Shown here one piece after another: positions 60,524 to 64,000 of a stretch of DNA of 64,000 bases; position 1 is the first letter of the stretch, and each line of letters opens with the position of its first letter. The position numbers were made by a program, and so were the translations under genes. The notes below the pieces were generated by a model that saw only the letters and a list, made by a program, of their open reading frames with translations, searched no databases and had not been told where the DNA came from. Source of the stretch: Halorubrum sp. JWXQ-INN 858 (GTDB lineage: Archaea > Halobacteriota > Halobacteria > Halobacteriales > Haloferacaceae); assembly GCF_009806985.1 (NCBI RefSeq), contig NZ_WUAX01000006.1, positions 122,184 through 186,183 on the forward strand, given 5' to 3'.

Positions 60524-63013
60524 CTACTCCTCGGCGTCTCCTCCGTTCTCCCTGCCTACAGCGTCCCCTCTGTTCTCCCTGTCTCCGGCGTCGCCTTCGG
60601 CCCGCCGCTCGACCGTCCGTAGCGCCCGCCGTCGCTCATCGAGGGCAAGGACGTAGGTCGCGCTCGACCAGCCGAGCGCCGCGAAGCCGTGCTCGCCGTC
60701 CGGTCCGACCTCCTCGGCGAACGCCCCGCCGGGGAGCCGTTCGTCCGCGAGCGCCTCGAGGACGCGGTCGCCCGCGGCCAGCCGGTCGACCGGGCCCTCG
60801 CCCGTGACGGCACGGTTCGCGAGATCACCCGCCGTCCCGCCGTCGACGACGGCGCGGTAACACGCCGCCGCGTACAGGAACTCCTTCGGCAGCCAGCGCG
60901 TGGGCGACGCCCCGTACATCGCGTCGAGGGCGGGCAGCAGGTCGGCGGTCCGATCGTAGTCGTCGGCCCAGCCGCCCGGAACGGCAGCGACCGCGCTGAT
61001 CGTCGTCGGGCGCTGTTCGGGGCCGTTCAACGTGAGGTGTGAGGCGAACCCGTCGACCGACGACCAGCCGTCGACGGGCTCCGCGCCGGAACTGAGCCGG
61101 CCGACCGGGAGCGACGCGGCGTCGACCGCGAAGAACGCGTCGTCGATCGCGTCGCCGACCCGTACCGCCGCCCGCTCGAACCGGCCGGCGTCGGCCTCAG
61201 CGTCCGCGGGGTCGACGATCCCCGCGCCGGCGGCCGTCCTCGCGAGGGCCGCGCCGTCGCGGAACCCGCGGTACGCGAGCGCGTTCGTCCACAGCGACTG
61301 GTCGGCGTCCGTCCACATCTCCGCGTAGTCGTGCGTCGCCGCGAGGAGGTCGTTGTCCGCGAACGATCGGGCGGTGTACGCGAGCGCGTCGCGGACCGCG
61401 GGCCACGTCCTCGCGAGGAAGCCGGCCGCGGCGGCGGGGTCCTCCCGGGCGAGGACGGTGTGGACCTCGTGAACCGCCCAGGCGTAGGCGGGCTGTTGGT
61501 CGTTCTCCACCGGGATCACCCCCGCCGGCTCGCCGTTCGAGGCGTAACACTGCTCGAAGGAGCCGTCCGCCCGCCGAAGCGGCGGGAGGAAGTCGGCGAG
61601 GAACCGGACCGCGGGGTCGGTGAGTCCCGCTCGAGCGAGCGCGACCGCCGAGAACGCCCCGTCGCGCGGCCACGAGAAGTAGTACGCCGGCTGGACGTGC
61701 GGGGCCGCGGCGATCGAGCCCGACTCCGGGTCACACAGCGTCAACAGATCGACGAGCGCCCGCCGGTAGCCGTCGGCGTGACGCGCCGGGATCCCCGTCG
61801 CGTCGACGTCGGCGAGGCGGTCGGCCCACCAGTCGCGCGCGTCTCGCTCGCGGCCGGTAGGAGACCGTTCGGCGACGGCGCGCGATCGATCCTCGTCGAC
61901 GGCGCGGTCGCCGCTTCCCACTCGCCCCCGGTCCCGTCCGTAGGTGGTGAACGTGGAGACCGTCCGCGTTTCGCCCGGCTCGATCCGGACGTCGAGCTCG
62001 AGAAACCCGGAGAGGTAGTGGCCGGTCGCGCGCGACTCCGCGTCCGCGAACAGGTCCCCGAGCGCCCCCTCCGCGACCCCGGAGTCGAGCACCGTGACGT
62101 CCGGGGCGGCGAACACTCGGAGCTCGGCGTCGCTCTCGCGGTCCGTCCACCGGAGGGCCGCCCGCGCGACCGCCCGGTTCGGGCTGGTGACGCCCGGGGG
62201 GTACTGCAGCAGGGCGTTGGCGTTCGCGCGGGTGTAGTAGACGACCGATTCGATCGGGACGTCGCCGCGGTTCCGCACCGTCAGATCGCGCGCGAGCGTC
62301 TCGGTGCCGGGCACGACCGCGATCCGCTCGGTCGCGGTCAGGGAGCGTCCGACGACACGCCCGTCGTCGCCGTCGCCGTCGCTCGAGCCCCGGCGCGTCG
62401 CGGTCACGACGAGCGCCCCCGCCCCGGTGTCGGGCTCCACTTCGTGGTCGTACGGGGCCGACCAGAGCCACTCGACCCCGGCGTCGCCCTCGGCGGGACC
62501 GTCGCGTCCGCGGGTCGGATCACGGGTCGGACCGTGCTCGGATGTCGGTTCGGACGTCAGTTCGGACGACGACGGCTCCCCGGTCGCGTCGGCGAACCGG
62601 ACGCCGAAGAACGCGCCCTCGCGCGGCCGGGCACCCTTCAGGCGGTCCTCCTCGTCGTGGACGTGGTACGGCACTTGGTTCGTGAATCCGGTGTGGGGCG
62701 CGAACAGCGCGGAGACCCGGCCGCGTTCGGTGACGCCCGCACAGAGGCCGTCGGCGGGCGTCGACACCGCGCCGGCCTCCGCGCGCACCTTCTGGAAGTC
62801 GTTCATCGCGTTCGGGTCGAACAGCGCCCGGTAGAGCCCCAACGGGACCTCCTTCAGGAACGACCGGTTGTGCCACCAGTTCCGCGGGCGGGGGCGCGCG
62901 AGCACCGCGAGGGTCCGGCTCGCCATCCCGAGGTTCCGGAAGTCGACCCGCCGGAGGTGACGGAGTCGGCGTCGGAACCGCCGTCTGTGAGGCTCGAGGC
63001 GCACGTCGATCAT
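60524..63013 (-). CDS. Glucan 1,4-alpha-glucosidase-like protein (GH15 type)
   Basis: An 829-residue cytosolic enzyme without signal peptide. The N-terminal beta-rich domain (to ~390) precedes an (alpha/alpha)6 barrel: YYFSWPRDGAFSAVALARAGL, SFEQCYASNGEPAG, ENDQQPAYAWAVHEV, TYDYAEMWTDADQSLWTN-like AEMWTDADQSLWTNALAYRG, and KEFLYAAACYRAVVDGG. The W-P-R-D-G block is the GH15 active-site region; catalytic Glu residues are likely in the EMWTD and WLPKEF blocks (inference). Two Asp/Ser/Thr-rich insertions lie near residues 145-175 and 370-400. The C-terminus ends in an imperfect repeat RENRGDAVGRENGGDAEE. Confidence 0.88.
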   Translation of the reverse strand: MIDVRLEPHRRRFRRRLRHLRRVDFRNLGMASRTLAVLARPRPRNWWHNRSFLKEVPLGLYRALFDPNAMNDFQKVRAEAGAVSTPADGLCAGVTERGRVSALFAPHTGFTNQVPYHVHDEEDRLKGARPREGAFFGVRFADATGEPSSSELTSEPTSEHGPTRDPTRGRDGPAEGDAGVEWLWSAPYDHEVEPDTGAGALVVTATRRGSSDGDGDDGRVVGRSLTATERIAVVPGTETLARDLTVRNRGDVPIESVVYYTRANANALLQYPPGVTSPNRAVARAALRWTDRESDAELRVFAAPDVTVLDSGVAEGALGDLFADAESRATGHYLSGFLELDVRIEPGETRTVSTFTTYGRDRGRVGSGDRAVDEDRSRAVAERSPTGRERDARDWWADRLADVDATGIPARHADGYRRALVDLLTLCDPESGSIAAAPHVQPAYYFSWPRDGAFSAVALARAGLTDPAVRFLADFLPPLRRADGSFEQCYASNGEPAGVIPVENDQQPAYAWAVHEVHTVLAREDPAAAAGFLARTWPAVRDALAYTARSFADNDLLAATHDYAEMWTDADQSLWTNALAYRGFRDGAALARTAAGAGIVDPADAEADAGRFERAAVRVGDAIDDAFFAVDAASLPVGRLSSGAEPVDGWSSVDGFASHLTLNGPEQRPTTISAVAAVPGGWADDYDRTADLLPALDAMYGASPTRWLPKEFLYAAACYRAVVDGGTAGDLANRAVTGEGPVDRLAAGDRVLEALADERLPGGAFAEEVGPDGEHGFAALGWSSATYVLALDERRRALRTVERRAEGDAGDRENRGDAVGRENGGDAEE
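60534..60596. repeat. 27-bp imperfect tandem repeat at the 3' end of the glucoamylase gene
   Basis: Units at 60534-60560 and 60561-60587, then a partial copy, encode the repeated GREN-x-GDA tail on the minus strand just before the stop codon at 60524. Confidence 0.75.
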
Positions 63014-63082
63014 GGCTCACCTACGGCCGCGACGACACAAACGTTCGCTGGTCGTCTGGCCGCCGGCCGACTGCCCGATCGA

Positions 63083-63997
63083 TCACCACCGGGGCATCCG
63101 CCGGAACAACAGCCCCGTGGCCAGAACGATCCCGAGCAGTACGAGGACCCCGACGACCTCCTCCAGCCCGAGCGCGCCCGGCTCCTCGACGGGGTCGCCC
63201 CCGTCGGAGTCCGGCCCGGCGGCCGCATCGTCCGCGGCGTCTCCGTCCGCGGCGTCTCCGCCGGTGGTTCCGTCGTTCAGACCCCCGTCAGCGTCGCTTT
63301 CGGGGTCATTCTCGAGGTCGGTGTCCAGCCCGTCCCCGTCGTCGTCGAGAGCGAGCCGGGTGGCGTCGTCGGTCGAGTCGGTTTCGCTCCCGGCGTCGTC
63401 CCCGTCACCACCACCGGCGTCGTCCCCGTCACCGTCGTCGGCCGCGGCGGCGTCGACCGCGGGATCGTCGGTCGGGTACGGGTCCGATTCGCGTTCGTCG
63501 GCGGGCAGCGCGTGGACGGAAACCGTTCCGGAGAGCCGGTCGCCCGCCACGACCTCGGCGACGCGGGTGTCGACCGCGACGCCGACGGGGACCCGGTCGT
63601 GGTCAGGTGTCAGGCGGACCGGTTCCCCCGCGCTCGCGGCCGAGTGGCCGTCGATCGTGAACGTCACGGCCCCCTTGAACTCGCCGTGGTCGATCCAGAC
63701 GTCGGCGTACGCGTCGCCGTCGTACGTGACGTAAAAGAGCGGGTCGACGGCGGTCAGCGCGTTGACGTTGACCCCGTCGGCGTCGAGGTACGGGTTGTCC
63801 CCGGTGACGTCGATCACCAGTTCGCCGTCGCCGTCGAGGTAGGTGTAGTCGTTGTCAGGCGCGGGCTGGAGCGCGACGCGGTCGTCGATCCGGTCCGCGG
63901 GCTGGTCGAACACCGTCGCGCCCGTGGAGACGAGCAGGAGGGCGACGGCGACGGCGGCAAGCGCGAGCAGGATCGACGGTGAACCACGGGACTGCAT
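63083..63997 (-). CDS. DUF1102-like exported protein with C-terminal membrane anchor
   Basis: About 304 residues from ATG 63997; a TTG at 64000 is also possible and the true start might lie beyond the window. ILLALAAVAVALLLVSTGATVF is a signal peptide or N-terminal helix. Residues ~30-165 (ELVIDVTGDNPYLDADGVN, PLFYVTYDGDAYADVWI, VPVGVAVDTRVAEVVAGDRL) match the haloarchaeal DUF1102 type. A long Asp/Gly-rich segment follows, then LEEVVGVLVLLGIVLATGLL is a C-terminal transmembrane helix. A surface role is inferred. Confidence 0.82.
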   Translation of the reverse strand: MQSRGSPSILLALAAVAVALLLVSTGATVFDQPADRIDDRVALQPAPDNDYTYLDGDGELVIDVTGDNPYLDADGVNVNALTAVDPLFYVTYDGDAYADVWIDHGEFKGAVTFTIDGHSAASAGEPVRLTPDHDRVPVGVAVDTRVAEVVAGDRLSGTVSVHALPADERESDPYPTDDPAVDAAAADDGDGDDAGGGDGDDAGSETDSTDDATRLALDDDGDGLDTDLENDPESDADGGLNDGTTGGDAADGDAADDAAAGPDSDGGDPVEEPGALGLEEVVGVLVLLGIVLATGLLFRRMPRW

Positions 63998-64000
63998 CAA

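Noticed and set aside
61331..63982. An 883-codon plus-strand frame opposite the glucoamylase gene
   Set aside because: Arg/Val/Gly-rich shadow; the minus strand has intact GH15 motifs.
1..64000. Mobile element or provirus origin for the surface-protein region
   Set aside because: No integrase, transposase, tRNA target or flanking direct repeats were found, and GC at third positions is like the rest of the window.

Overview
The window is a stretch of haloarchaeal chromosome, most like Halorubrum or a close relative; the genus is an inference, the class is not. The DNA is very GC-rich with G/C at most third codon positions. The proteins are strongly acidic, and many genes start within a few bases of a transcript start, with TATA boxes such as TTTATTA or TTTTAAAA about 25-32 bases before the ATG/GTG. 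Typical haloarchaeal genes are present: CetZ, the F420 genes cofC and cofG, TmcA, UPF0179, archaeal MBF1, a Bat-type HTH regulator, a JAMM protease and many Tat signal peptides. I found no rRNA, tRNA, transposase, integrase or CRISPR array.

Layout. 1-1632: a Tat lipoprotein substrate-binding protein cut by the window edge. 2024-2218: a cold-shock protein. 2536-6117: the complete succinate dehydrogenase operon sdhCDBA. 6326-12287: a small winged-helix regulator, a divergent family-4-like uracil-DNA glycosylase, UPF0179, TmcA, DUF1684, a methyltransferase and a GNAT acetyltransferase. 12408-25609: the accessory surface-protein region, with a FilR1-type regulator divergent from a 2,855-residue cell-surface protein, followed by a 1,090-residue Tat-exported protein. 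Both large proteins combine right-handed beta-helix and CARDB-type repeats. 25700-33599: an MFS transporter, a two-gene membrane operon (DUF2270 plus partner), a berberine-bridge-like flavoprotein with a second FilR1-type regulator, a lamin-tail-domain protein and an AI-2E family permease.

33600-34300 is a gene-poor stretch with a possible lipoprotein remnant. 34301-41151: a Bat-type regulator, a membrane-anchored coiled protein, a VOC dioxygenase/carboxylesterase pair, a JAMM protease, MBF1 and a MATE exporter. 41228-47186: an MscS channel, cofG, cofC, cetZ, an NDUFA9-like reductase and thymidylate kinase. 47301-64000: small haloarchaeal proteins, an ATP-grasp ligase with an amidohydrolase, a PhoU/TrkA-C regulator, mch coupled to an unknown gene, PEP carboxylase, a Rieske protein without cytochrome b nearby, an inositol-phosphatase family enzyme, a GH15-type glucoamylase and a DUF1102-like surface protein.

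The main points of interest are the eleven nearly identical ~101-residue repeats of the giant surface protein, each keeping an N-glycosylation sequon, and the neighbouring protein with a related kit of domains and a ~107-residue Glu/Asp tail. A second pattern is the set of short tandem DNA repeats (16-27 bp) that sit on or just beside stop codons of several unrelated genes. Most of the remaining genes are ordinary core haloarchaeal genes.
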